This document shows, in pieces, positions 1 to 9,679 of a stretch of DNA of 64,000 bases; positions within the stretch are counted from its first letter, which is position 1; each line of letters begins with the position of its first letter. The stretch covers positions 2,914,001 through 2,978,000 of the forward strand of contig CM066295.1 in NCBI GenBank assembly GCA_033816765.1, given 5' to 3'. The stretch is from Nothopassalora personata. Its lineage: Eukaryota; Ascomycota; Dothideomycetes; Mycosphaerellales; Mycosphaerellaceae. Under the pieces are notes generated by a model. That model searched no databases. It worked only from the letters and a program-made list of their open reading frames with translations, and had not been told where the DNA came from. The position numbers were made by a program, and so were the translations under genes.

Positions 1-746
1 AGGGGTCCCCATGGAGGCTCTTTCCCTGGCTGAATGTTGATCTTGTGATCCCATGGGCGGTGCTTAGGTAAGGCGGTTTTGCCTCTCTCCTCTTCAAAGA
101 GTCGCGACCACTTGCGATACTCCTTGGGAATACTCAACTCTGAGATGTTAGTATTCTTCGATGGTGCGTTACTTCCATCACTTCCAGTGACTTCGTGACC
201 CGGCGGCCCCACGCCAGTGTCTGTCCCGGTCGAAGGTGGTTCTTCTGTCCTTCTAGTCGGCGCAAGCTGTATCTCGTTTAGCTGTTTCCTTGCCTCATCT
301 GCCAGTGAACGCTGCCACTGCGCAGGCTGAATGTCGACAACGCAATCGCATTCCCTAAATGTGAGTACTCCTCTTCTCCAGTCGATTACTGGATTGTGCT
401 TTCTCAACCAAGGCATACCTAATACTATGTCATGACTGGCCATATCAGTGACATCCAAGGTAATATTCTCGTGGTGCTGTTGGATAGCCAGTGGCAATGG
501 TGTCGTCTCCCATTCCACGCTAGGTAACGATGATCCGTTTACCGCGATCAACTCGTAACCCCATTTCTTCTTCAGGGTAGCTAACCCGTTTCTTCTTGTG
601 AAAGACTCAGAGATAAAATTCCCCGCTGCTCCTGAGTCGATCATGACACTGGTCTTGTGTCCGTTGACGATTGCTTGTGTCTGGAAAACTGTGTTTAATG
701 TCGATGCGTGAGCCTGAGTATTGCATAACTCCCTCCGGTCGCTCAT
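1..746 (-). CDS. pol: pol polyprotein, N-terminal part (protease and start of RT), partial
   Basis: An open frame of about 248 codons runs off the window edge. It begins with ATG at 744-746, which overlaps the gag stop TGA (743-745) as ATGA. The residues MIDSGAAGNFIS, about 40 codons in, are the active-site loop of a retropepsin-type aspartic protease. The last residues (LPKHRPWDHKI...PWGP) match the conserved lead-in to gypsy reverse transcriptase. The protein should process Gag-Pol and copy the RNA inside virus-like particles. The frame differs from gag, so expression needs reinitiation at the overlap or a frameshift. No RIP stops are seen. The C-terminal limit is unknown. Confidence 0.85.
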   Translation of the reverse strand, partial: MSDRRELCNTQAHASTLNTVFQTQAIVNGHKTSVMIDSGAAGNFISESFTRRNGLATLKKKWGYELIAVNGSSLPSVEWETTPLPLAIQQHHENITLDVTDMASHDIVLGMPWLRKHNPVIDWRRGVLTFRECDCVVDIQPAQWQRSLADEARKQLNEIQLAPTRRTEEPPSTGTDTGVGPPGHEVTGSDGSNAPSKNTNISELSIPKEYRKWSRLFEEERGKTALPKHRPWDHKINIQPGKEPPWGP

Positions 747-2767
747 TCCTGGGGAGCTGATCCTTTTCCCGAATGGTATGTGGTTCGCTGTGCTTCGTGC
801 CTAGAGGCTTCGGCTAGAACCTGTAGCCCGTTGCCCTGTGTCCACACTTGTAGTCTGTTGCGTTCCTGGATCTTCTGCGTTTCTGAGTAGAGTGCGCGTG
901 CGTGTTGCACTATGTTGCGTAATTCATTCGATACGAATGTTCCTGACGGTGTGAGATATCCGGTTCCTGTTATTCGGCTTCCTATCGGTGGTCGTTCTGT
1001 AACGGTGGTTGCTAGATTCTCGGTTGTTTCCATGAGTGGGTATCCCCAGGCCATGCCTCGTAGGGTGTCGAGTGTCTTGTCAAACTCAATGGAATGTAGC
1101 TTCCTTCGTCCACCTATCTTAGGTAGAAATTCCTCGTGCCTTCTTTGTAGGTAGATGATCATGTCGTACAGTTTCTTGGGTGCATCTACCGTGAAGGTAA
1201 GTTGTTCGTTGTCGTCGTCAGTGTCGCTCTCTTCTCCTTCGGAGGAATCGTCTTCGCTTAATTCTTCCGGATCCTGTTCTTCCTCGATGGTATCTAGCCC
1301 GGTGGTTTCTTGACTTTCTTCCTGTGGTTCTGGTGACCATGATCCGTTCCATCCTGGGTCCTGATTTTCTTTATCGCTTCCATCTTCGTTGAAGTAGGAT
1401 TCATCGATGTCCACTTCTCTGAGCGTGGCGTCTTGCCTATGCGTCGCTCCTAGGGTTCCTCGTGGTTGCTGAGGCCAATACCCTGCGCCTGACTTCGCGG
1501 CGTAGTGGATTTGACACGAGTCTTGGTAACAGAATCGCCAATGAAGGCTTCCATGACCATTTCGAGACTCAGATTCGGTCTCGTAGTCGACTCTTCGTGT
1601 CATCATGTTGAACTGTCGTGGTTGGTTCTTCGCATCAAATGGAATGACCACCATTTGCTGCCCATGGTATCCTCCTCGTCCTTCTGAGGGGTCCAGGAGA
1701 GGCGTCGTGCTTCTGTTGCTAGCTCTCTCCTCCACTCTCCGAGTATAGTCGGTATCTCCCCGAGATCCAACGCTGCTCTCAGATTTACTAGTTCGGGGTT
1801 GCATCATATTGAACTGCTCGCGGCGCACCATATTTTTACCGCGGCAATCCCGCGCCATGTGGCCTTCCTTGCCACAGGCATAACATGTGAGTTTTCCTTT
1901 TCCTTTGAAGGGCTTTCCGTGGCCCCTACTCTTATCGATCTTCCGTCCTCGTTGGGTAACGTCCAGTTCCATTGGCTGTGGTCCATAGTAGGGTTGGCTT
2001 TGTCGTGAGAATTCTCCCTTCGCAACCTATCCTCCTAAGGGTCTGCGGTCCGGAGCATATCCTGCTATTCCTCCTACTTTGGAGTCGTATTTCTTCTCCT
2101 GGTGTCGTTCCCAGAGCTGGTCATCGATGTTGATCGACGCCTTCATTAGCTCTTCGAGGTTGGTGATCCGTCCCCCGTGTCTCATTAACTCGTCCTTGAC
2201 GGAGTCTTTGAGTCCACGTCGGAACATAGTCATCAACGCCGTCTGGTCCCATCTGGTGATTTGTCCGTACTCTTCGAATTTGGCGGCATACTCTGAAGCA
2301 GACGTCTTCTGTTTCAGGTGTTGAATGATTCGTATGGCCTGTTGGACTTCGTTCGAGGTTCCAAAGATTGATTTCATCTTTTCTTTGAAAAGGGTGTAGC
2401 TCCTGAACATTCCAGTGGGGTCTAATCGTCCCATACCTTCAAGGTATTCCTTAAGGTAAGGTTTGATCCAGTTCTGCGCACTTCCGCGAAGGTACGTGAT
2501 GGCGAAGATAGTCCTCTTATTAGCATCGACTGGGTTGAACATGAGATACATATCCATCTGATTGATCCAGTCGTCGAACTTGGCTCTGTCTCCATGGAAG
2601 AGGTCTGGCTTGGCGGCCTTAACGTCGTTCTTCCTTGGAGTAGACTCGTCATCGTCATCAGACTCATCGTCCTTCGTGGTGGTAGTCTGTTGTGGTGGCG
2701 CACGGCGGATGCTTCCTGCTTCGCTAGGGGCGGGTGTTCCCCTACCAGCTGCTTGAGTAGCGCTCAT
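743..2767 (-). pseudogene. gag: gag, one frame broken by a single TAG
   Basis: The frame starts at ATG 2765-2767 (MSATQAAGRG) and runs to TGA at 743-745, about 674 codons, with one in-frame TAG at 2027-2029. The first part holds a retrotransposon capsid domain (roughly residues 55-200, including FDDWINQMDMYL and AITYLRGSAQNWI). After the TAG the same frame continues to a CCHC zinc knuckle, CYACGKEGHMARDC (1844-1885), an acidic stretch rich in D/E, and a long tail. The TAG fits a single CAG-to-TAG change. The original product would form the particle shell and bind RNA. A Met upstream at 2815 lies inside the LTR and was not chosen as start. Read-through of the TAG cannot be excluded. Confidence 0.85.
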
Positions 2768-2784
2768 CCTGAGGGCGTTCAAAG

Positions 2785-3169
2785 TGTTATTGTCTCGTTC
2801 CAGGGCTAGTCTCAAAAGAGATAAGTCAAGTCACGTGGCGGTATTATTCTTTGGAGAGGCTGAAGCAAGCTGAGCGAAGATAAATGATAGGAATAAGAGT
2901 TGTATTCCAATCAGTGAGATAGTAACATGAGTTGAACGCATCAGAACCATAAGGGTTTCTAGCGTTCCTAAATACAAAGGAGATTCGCGGCGTAGAGCCT
3001 ATGGCTCAGTATGATCACCTTGATCAGTCCCACTGAGCATACTGATCACACTGATCAGTCCGTGAAGTGATCAGTGTCACGTGCGTCTGGATGATCAGTA
3101 TCACGTGTTTCCAAGTGATCAGTGTTTCGTGTGTCTGGTCGGGGCTGCCGTTTGGACCGAACCGTAACA
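2785..3169 (-). repeat. A1 5' LTR (385 bp)
   Basis: On the minus strand the LTR starts TGTTACGG and ends with the complement of TGTTATTG (TG...CA ends). U3 (3000-3130) carries seven TGATCA palindromes and CACGTG boxes. A TATA-like TTTGTATTTAGG is followed about 40 nt later by GCGTTCAA, which is complementary to the first bases after the LTR (TTGAACGC). The RIPed GyA LTRs share the TATA/R part but not the U3 repeats. Confidence 0.9.
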
Positions 3170-3399
3170 ATAAAGCGTAAGCTATCTACGGCCTTTCACC
3201 CTTAGACTAACGGCTAAACTAAGAGGGTAAACTAAACCCTCGAATAATATCTTCGTTATTACTATAGTAACAATTAAACTAAGTAGGCTAAGTAGCTTGT
3301 AGTTACTAAATTCGTAGCTAATAATAGCATCTACCTAATACTACGGATAAGTCCGTTCGAGATAGCGTACGGTTAGCGACCTAAGATTACCCCTACACT

Positions 3400-3975
3400 A
3401 ACTAGATCTCGAGACGAGACCTAAGGGGGGGAAGTACTAGTAGCGGTAATAGCTACGAGTCGTATACGAAAACTACGCGCTACACTCGAGGAGCGATAGA
3501 AGGCTATAGTAGAAAGCTAGGCTCGCTACTATAATAAGACCTACTAAGCTAAGACCTACCGCGTAGGTAACTTAGTCCTATTATTAACGAAGAACCTTAA
3601 GTTAGCAGTGCTAAAGAAGAAGATAGGTCCGAAGTTCATCGGCCTATACCGCATTACGGACGCTGTCGGTTCGTAGGCGTACCGCCTAGCGCTACTAGCC
3701 GACTTAAGGCTCTATAACGTCTCCTATATCTCTCTCCTCGAGCCGTATATCGGTAGCGATAAGGATAGACCCGTACCCCCTCTAGCTAATAAGGACGGAG
3801 AGTATAAGGTAGAGGCAGTACTAGATAGACGTAAGCGTAAGGGTAAGCTACAGTATCTAGTCTAGTAGAAGGACTAGCTAGAGGAGTATAATAGCTAAGA
3901 ACCGGCGGAGGGCCTCGCGAATATAGATCGTATAGTAGCCGACTATAAGGCGTTAAGGAGAAGTAAATAAGACTA
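3400..3975 (+). pseudogene. pol: pol C-terminus with chromodomain, RIPed
   Basis: Plus-strand translation with TAG/TAA stops gives the typical end of chromovirus Pol: an integrase C-terminal region (KKIGPKFIGLYRITDAVGS, then LLEPYIGSDKDRPVPP) followed by a chromodomain (YKVEAVLDRRKRKGKLQYLV, then EEYNS and EPAEGLANI). The stops replace Gln or Trp codons, as RIP predicts. In chromoviruses this domain directs integration to heterochromatin marked by histone methylation, which suits the nested pile here. Non-functional. Confidence 0.8.
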
Positions 3976-4439
3976 GTATAGGAGTACTAGAGTATAAACA
4001 AAACTTTTCTTAACTATAAATAAAACAAAAGCTAAAGAGTAGCGCGCCTACTAGGGGCTACGTAGAGTAGTAGTAGGCGAGGAGCCCGCGAGTAGCGTAT
4101 AAGGCGAGCGCCTCAGTTGTCGTTACGTAGTAACTTAGGTAGGAACGCCTAGTCGGCGGCGGTAGTATTAATGTTCTACGCCTATAGGAACTAGGACTAC
4201 GGTTAGTAGGGTACACGTATACAAGGAACATACGACTTACGGCGCGGCCGAGTTCGAATAGCCTATTAAGGGCGCGGTTCTACTCCTACTAGAGCGCGAG
4301 GGCTTCGGCGGCGGGGGCGGCGGCAGTAGTAGCGGCGGTAGCGGAGGCACGTATACGGGTTTCCCCGGTACGCTTGTGCTTATAGGCATTAAACTGCCTA
4401 ATAGCCTATAGAAAGGGTTAGCCGAAGCATAGGAGACGT

Positions 4440-4845
4440 ACTAGAGCCCCTCTCGCGAGTAGTAGTCGACTCGTACGAGCGAAGTAGCGACTTACCTCCG
4501 TAATGTCGTTACCTAGCTAGGTATATAGGCGGATCTACTCTACTAGCTCCTACTACTAGAGGTCTATAGGCGCCTAGCTTATTATAGCCGTAAGGAAGTC
4601 GCGCTAGGAGCGCGCGGCGCGTAGGCGGCTTACTAGCGAGGCGATAGCGTAGCTAGTGTTAGGCACGTAGCTATGTCTATTGCGCCTATAGCGGCTATAC
4701 TTCCTTAGGAGCTTACCGGTAGTAACACTATTACAGTTATCGGCTTCGTCTAGTAAGTAGTTAGTATACGAATCGTAGGCGGTACGCGTAGAGACTTACC
4801 TCTAACGAAGTATAGGAGGCACCGTATATATATGTTAATCCTCTA
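4440..4845 (-). pseudogene. antisense cysteine-cluster ORF of GyC, RIPed
   Basis: On the strand opposite to pol, one frame can be followed with only RIP-type stops. Its core (4661-4702) reads KYSRYRRNRHSYVP, which fits an ancestral CxxCx6C zinc half-site with each Cys (TGC/TGT) turned to Tyr (TAC/TAT). A Ser/Arg/Gln-rich helical stretch follows. Position (between chromodomain and 3' LTR) and orientation match the antisense genes of A2, A3 and GyN. Ends are approximate. Function unknown; a DNA- or RNA-binding regulator is an inference. Confidence 0.5.
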
Positions 4846-5352
4846 CGAGAGCTTAGTAGCGGGCGAGGGCGTTAGTAGCTACGAGGGTAATGCTAGTCGC
4901 TTACGACTACTAGGCGTTCTAGGTACGTTGCGCACTAGAGCCGCCTAGCGGCGCTCGTCTTCTAAGGTAGTAGTAGTACTATCGCTACTAGTACTACTAG
5001 AGGAGGCGGAGCGGCCCGAGAACGGTAGCGAGGAGGGCCCGTCCGACATAATAATAATAATAATAATGCTAGCGAGGCGCTTACGGTACGGGTGCGGTAC
5101 GGGTACGTAGTAGTAGTGCGACGAAGGTAGTGCGCTAGGGAACGTGCTACGAAATAGGGCTAGGTTAGGCTAGAGTTTTATGCCCCTAACTAGCGTCGGT
5201 ATAGTAACTAAGCCTCACTTACCTACACCTACATAACGACACGTACGTAACCCGCATATAGGCCGTATAGCAACTATAGTTCTAGAAGTACGTAGGAACC
5301 TCTACGTAGTAACTAGCGAGCTAAGGATAGCTCGTACGGGAGGGGAGGTAAT

Positions 5353-5548
5353 TATAAGGGGTAGCCTAGTAGCTAACCCTTACATGTAGCCTTATATGTA
5401 ATATACGGTCGCGACCGGCTACTAAGCCGCACGTAACACGCATGCGTACACCTTACGACGCGCGATGCGTCTTAAACAAAAGGCAAGAATTAGTTCATCT
5501 ACGACTAGTAGGTCGTGGGCGTACTATACATTACGACATCCCTTAACA
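5353..5548 (+). repeat. GyC 3' LTR, RIPed (196 bp)
   Basis: The ends are tataagggg (from TGTAAGGGG) and cttaaca. It aligns over its length with the unmutated solo LTR at 34814-35010 read on the other strand, differing mostly by CA/TG to TA changes. Confidence 0.85.
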
Positions 5549-5603
5549 ATTATCGTTAGTAATGCTTAAGCCTTTTCTATGTTATATAACTCCCTTCGGT
5601 CGC

Positions 5604-7609
5604 TTATTCCTAGAGAGTTAATCCTTTTCCCTATTCGTATATAGAACGTCGTACTTCGTGTCTCGAGGCCTCCGCTTAAACCTAGCGCGAGCCTTTCTAT
5701 ATCTATACCTACATTCGGTAACGTTCCTAGATCTTCTACGTTTCTAAGTAGAGTACGCGTACGTGTCGTACTACGTTACGTAATTTATTCGATATAAATG
5801 TTCCTAACGGTATAAGATATCCGGTTCCTATTATTTAGCTCCCTATCGGTAGTTGTTCTATAATAGCGGTTACTAGATTCTCGGTTATTTCTATAAGTAG
5901 GTATCCCTAGGCTATACCTCGTAGGGTGTCGAGTATCTTATTAAACTTAATAGAGTGTAGCATCCTTCGTCCGCCTATCTTAGGTAGGAATTCCTCGTGC
6001 CTTCTTTATAGGTATACGATTATATTGTATAATTTCTTAGGTACATTAATCGTAAAGGTTAGTTGTTTATTATCGTCGTTAGTGTCGCTCTCTTCTCCTT
6101 CGGAGGAATCTTCTTCGCTTAATTCTTCCGGATCCTAATCTTCTTCGATAGTATCTAGCCCGGTAGTTTCTTAACTTTCTTCCTATAGTTCCGGTAACTA
6201 CGATCCGTTCTATCCTAGGTCCTAGTTTTCTTTATCGCTTTTATCGTTATTAAAGTAGGATTCGTCGATATCTACTTCTCGGAGCGTAGCATTTTGCCTA
6301 TACATTACTCCTAAGGTTCCTCTCGGTTATTAAGGCTAATACCCTACGCTCGACTTCGCGGCGTAGTAGATTTAACACGAGTCTTAGTAATAGAATCGCT
6401 AATAAAGGCTTCTATAACTATTTCGAGATTCGGATTCGATCTCGTAGTTAACTCTTCGTGTTATTATATTAAACTATCGTAGTTAGTTCTTCGCATTAAA
6501 TAGAATAACTACTATTTACTACCTATAGTATCCTCCTCGTCCTTCTAAGGGGTCTAGGAGAGGCGTCGTACTTCTATTACTAGCTCTCTCCCCTACTCTC
6601 CAAGTATAGTCGGTATCTCCTTAAGATCTAACGCTACTCTTAGATTTACTAGTTCGGGTTTGTATTATATTAAACTGTTCGCGGCGTACTATATTCTTAC
6701 CGCGGTAGTCCCTTACTAGGTAGCTAGGTTTACTATATCCGTAGTAAGTTCGTGTTTCTTTCGAACTCCGGGATGCTCTATTCCCGTTACTGTTCCTAAT
6801 CTTACGACCTTTCTCGGTAACGTCGAGTTCTATTAGCTATAGTCCGTAGTACGGTTTGTCCCTAGGCTTATTGTTATAGTTATCGTAGAAGCCTCTATTA
6901 CGGTTATTATAGCCCGGTATATATCTAGCCTTTCCGGATATTTTAGAGTCGTATCGTCGTTCTATAGCTCTCTCGTAGAGCTTGTCGTTAAGATTAATCG
7001 TAACTCTAACGAGGTCGCCTAAGCTATCGATCTTCCGACCGTCCCTTATTAACTCGTCCTTAACATACTCCTTTAGTCCTCTTCGGTACATAACCTAAAG
7101 TGCTTCGTCGTCCTAATTGGTAAGTTACGCGTATTCCTAGAATTTAGCAGTATATTCGGTAGTAGATGTCTTCTAGGTTAAATGCTAAATAACACGAACG
7201 GCAGTAGTAATCTTATTAGAGATACTAAAGACGCTCTTTATAGCATGCTTAAGATAGTTATATAACCTAAAGATTCCGTCGGCATTGTCTTCTCCGTTAC
7301 TGTCTAGGTATTTCCTAAGGAATAGTTTAACCTAATATTGTGCTCGTCCTCTTAAAAAGATAGTAGTAAAGATAGGCTTAAGGTTCTTAGGTATAGATTT
7401 AAACAAGAAGTACATGTCTATCTAAGAGACCTAAGTGTCAAACTTGTCTCGGTCGCTATAGTAGTATTCTAGCTTACTAACCTTAAGGGTGTCGTTACCT
7501 ATATAAGTAGCTAAGGCATTAATAGCATCGTTCGCGGTCTAAGGTCGTCGGGCTCTACTTACTTCACTAGGGGCGGGTGTTCCCTGTTTACTCTATCGGT
7601 CTCCTATCG
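5604..7609 (-). pseudogene. gag: gag of A5, RIPed
   Basis: This is homologous to A1 gag throughout. Open fragments remain, for example 6837-7091 (MYRRGLKEYVKDELIRDGRK, capsid C-terminal part). The zinc knuckle near 6700 has lost cysteines through TGC/TGT-to-TAC/TAT changes. The gag stop/pol start overlap reads ATAA instead of ATGA, so the pol start codon is gone. Many TAG/TAA stops; not functional. Confidence 0.8.
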
Positions 7610-7626
7610 TAGAGGGCGTTTAAAGC

Positions 7627-8030
7627 TGTTAGGTTTAGTATAACCTAATAATATTACAAGTTAAGAAGATAAGCTTAATCGGGTTTATTCTCGGGCCGAT
7701 AGGAAGTTAAGGGAGAGTAATAAAGTAGTAGCCGTCTTGTCTTATAAAGATTAAGCAGTAGTAAGGTAGAGGTTAGGTTATAGTGTATTCTAAACAGTGA
7801 TATTGAATAGTAAGTTAAACGCGTCGAAACTATAAGGGGTTCTTAGCGTTCCTAAATATAAAGGAGATTCGTAGATCTCGGTAATTAGTCTAATCATTCT
7901 AAGTATAAGCAGTCTAATTAGTCTAAGCATAAGCAGTCTAATCGCTCTTAGTCTAAGCGCTTAGGTAGGATAAGTCACGTGTTTGTCTTATCGTTATAAT
8001 TCTAGGGTCTATAGGAATTATTCCGTAATA
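7627..8030 (-). repeat. A5 5' LTR (404 bp), RIPed
   Basis: It begins tgttaggttt on the plus strand and ends ccgtaata (from CCGTAACA). U3 holds a tandem motif around TAAGCAGTCTAAT at about 7895-7960. The same 404-bp LTR occurs at 28627-29030 (inverted) and 57597-58000. Confidence 0.9.
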
Positions 8031-8657
8031 CGATCCTAATAAGCGTCCTTCTAATAATAGTAGAAAGGGCCTACCTATATCTAGTAAGCTCTCTAAGCGC
8101 AAGACCCTTATTAAGGTACTTAGACTAGTTAAGTAGATTATCGATAGTAAGCGTAAGATTACTAAGAGGAATATAACCTTATAGCTTACTATAGTATCTC
8201 TTAAGGTTACCTTCTATAAGAAGAAGCTTCTAACTACTAAAGGTAGTATTACTAACCTACTAAACTAGGGTTAGATTAACGCGGCTACCTAGGACTTTGA
8301 TTATATAATAGTTAACCCTTAAGGTTGTATTACTAATACTATAACTATAAACCTTAATAGTAGTTAGAGCTACCTTCCTACCTTATAGGCTTCCGCTATA
8401 GACTATCTTATTTAGTACTTCGGTAGCGCCTATAACCGCTATAAGGAGAGATCTAACCTTTCCTTCTCTAGCTACTATACTTTTCTAGGATAGTTTAAGG
8501 GCTACTATACTAACTACGCTCTTAATAATTACTACGATAAGTATAGCTTCTTCTCTCTACGAACCCTATAGTAGGGTACTACTAGTCTATCTAGAACCTA
8601 CTAGTAGCTAGGTATAGGTTACTCTTACTCTACTAGTACTACCTTCTAGGGTAGTAT
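8031..8657 (+). pseudogene. unidentified RIPed gene, first segment
   Basis: One plus-strand frame runs through the whole segment with only TAG/TAA stops of RIP type. It encodes a Lys/Ser-rich part and then a Tyr/Ser/Asn-rich part (for example YNRYKERSNLSFSSYY). I recognise no domain. It resumes after the nested insertions at 24074. The 5' end is cut by A5. Because RIP needs duplicated sequence, this was probably a repeat, perhaps an old element or a gene family member. The single-gene reading is an inference from frame continuity. Confidence 0.35.
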
Positions 8658-8662
8658 ATAAG

Positions 8663-8696
8663 TATAAGGGTAGCCTATAGCTAACCCTTATATATA
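8663..8696 (+). repeat. GyC-type LTR, left fragment
   Basis: tataagggtagcc...cccttatata matches the first 34 bp of the GyC LTR. The LTR is split by A2 and resumes at 23927; the duplicated ATATA (8692-8696, 23922-23926) proves the split. Confidence 0.75.
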
Positions 8697-9087
8697 TGTT
8701 AGGTTTAGTTAAACCTATAATCTTACTAAGTTAACTAATAAGTTAGGTAACCTTCGTTTAATCGAGATTTATTCTCGTCGAGTAGGAGTAGGAGGGAGAG
8801 TAGTATAAAGTAGTAGCGAGGTAGCGGTTAGGTAAGGTTATATTCTAAACAGTAAGATTAAATAGTGAGTTAAACGCTTCGAAAGCTATAGGGTATTTCG
8901 CTACGTTCCTAAATATATAGGAGACCCTATCCTTAGTTACCTAGTTACCCGTAAGCAAGTAACCCGATTACTTAGTCGCTCGTAAGTAAGTAATCTCGCG
9001 TAGGTGTCGGTTACGTACGCTATCCTTATGTAATCCTATTATCTAATAAGCGTAGTAATCGGAGCGCGACTGCTTTAATCCGTAATA
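8697..9087 (-). repeat. A2 3' LTR (391 bp)
   Basis: Its ends are TGTTAGG...CGTAATA. A TATATA element is seen at about 8915. U3 has a short tandem motif built on AAGTAA/GTTACC (about 8937-8995). The polypurine tract (minus strand ggaagggggatag) lies immediately right of it. Confidence 0.9.
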
Positions 9088-9159
9088 CTATCCCCCTTCC
9101 GTCCTAGCTTCGTCCCGAAGCTCGTAGCTTAAAGATCGCGGGGGCTACTTCTTTCGTTA

Positions 9160-9655
9160 GTAGCGATATCTTCCTCTTCTTTAAAAAACCGTCTTTGTCT
9201 CGCCTAGGAAATCCTTCGGAACGGCTACGTCATTAACCTCCCCTACGACTATTGTTTCCTAACTAGTTCTCGTTACGTAGCTATAGAGACTAACTATCGT
9301 CTACGGTATACCGAGTACGTTCGCCCGGGTCGTAAGTATATAAACATGTCGTAGGAATCCTTAGACAAGACCTACGAGGAGTATAAAAGGAAGGTAGAGT
9401 AGGACGAGTAAGATCTATCGGAGGTCTTAGCTCGTCTAATGCGAGATAAGGCGATCTTAAAGTAGGTAGAGGAGCGTACAAAAAAGAAGGCTTAATACCT
9501 CGAGGCGGAGATAGAGGCGTCTAGCGAGTTTACGGACGATATAGATTGTCCCGCGGCGGACGCTATAGTTGGCCTTTCTCCTACCGTGTAGTCCTCTATC
9601 GCGTTCGTAAACGACGCGATAGATTTCTCGGTAGAACCCGCGGCTAGCGGTTCTT
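9160..9655 (+). pseudogene. antisense cysteine-cluster/coiled-coil ORF of A2, RIPed
   Basis: Opposite to pol, a plus-strand frame reads through RIP stops. At 9247-9344 it shows YDYC, then Tyr residues spaced as a zinc cluster and ending YTEYVRPGRKY. Reading Tyr as former Cys gives CxxCx6C ... CxxCx6C, close to the fungal Zn2Cys6 pattern. A Lys/Glu-rich helix follows (EEYKRKVE, LARLMRDKAILK), then an acidic tail. It is homologous in layout to 58074-58612 and to the intact gene at 13893-14495. A role in regulating the element is only an inference. Confidence 0.6.
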
Positions 9656-9679
9656 AGGTATACGTTTCTAATAGTATTC

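Larger units (their letters stand above)
1..3169 (-). mobile_element. Ty3/gypsy element A1, unmutated, 5' part
   Basis: Read on the minus strand, the order is LTR (right), gag, then protease and the beginning of reverse transcriptase, which leaves the window at position 1. The piece keeps normal CA and TG dinucleotides, unlike its RIPed relatives at 5549-8030, 20525-23921, 28627-31282 and 57597-62507, so it inserted after those copies were mutated or escaped RIP. It sits in the 3' half of a RIPed GyC element. The target duplication is expected to be ATAAA (3170-3174), but its partner lies outside the window. Confidence 0.9.
3170..5548 (+). mobile_element. Ty3/gypsy GyC copy C1, RIPed 3' part
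   Basis: This is the 3' end of a plus-strand gypsy element: integrase tail and chromodomain, a 1.4-kb region with an antisense gene remnant, a polypurine tract (gggaggggagg, just before 5353), and the 3' LTR. The rest of the element lies left of A1, outside the window. It was inserted into the protease region of A5; ATTAT at 5549-5553 is the expected target duplication. The stretches 3975-4440 and 4850-5340 show no gene I can name. 5050-5070 contains a short ATA run. Confidence 0.8.
5549..8030 (-). mobile_element. Ty3/gypsy element A5, RIPed, interrupted by C1
   Basis: It carries the start of protease (5549-5605), gag and the 5' LTR of a minus-strand GyA copy. The pol part lies beyond C1 and A1, outside the window. 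The right-hand target duplication should be CGATC (8031-8035). The LTR is 404 bp, as in A3 and A4, so these three form one subfamily. Confidence 0.85.

Noticed and set aside
912..1154. Plus-strand open frame opposite gag, also seen at 5926-6138, 21431-21643 and, inverted, 30519-30743
   Set aside because: It lies opposite the acidic part of gag in all GyA copies. It stays open because RIP changes on this strand do not make stops in that frame. No start context or domain supports a gene.
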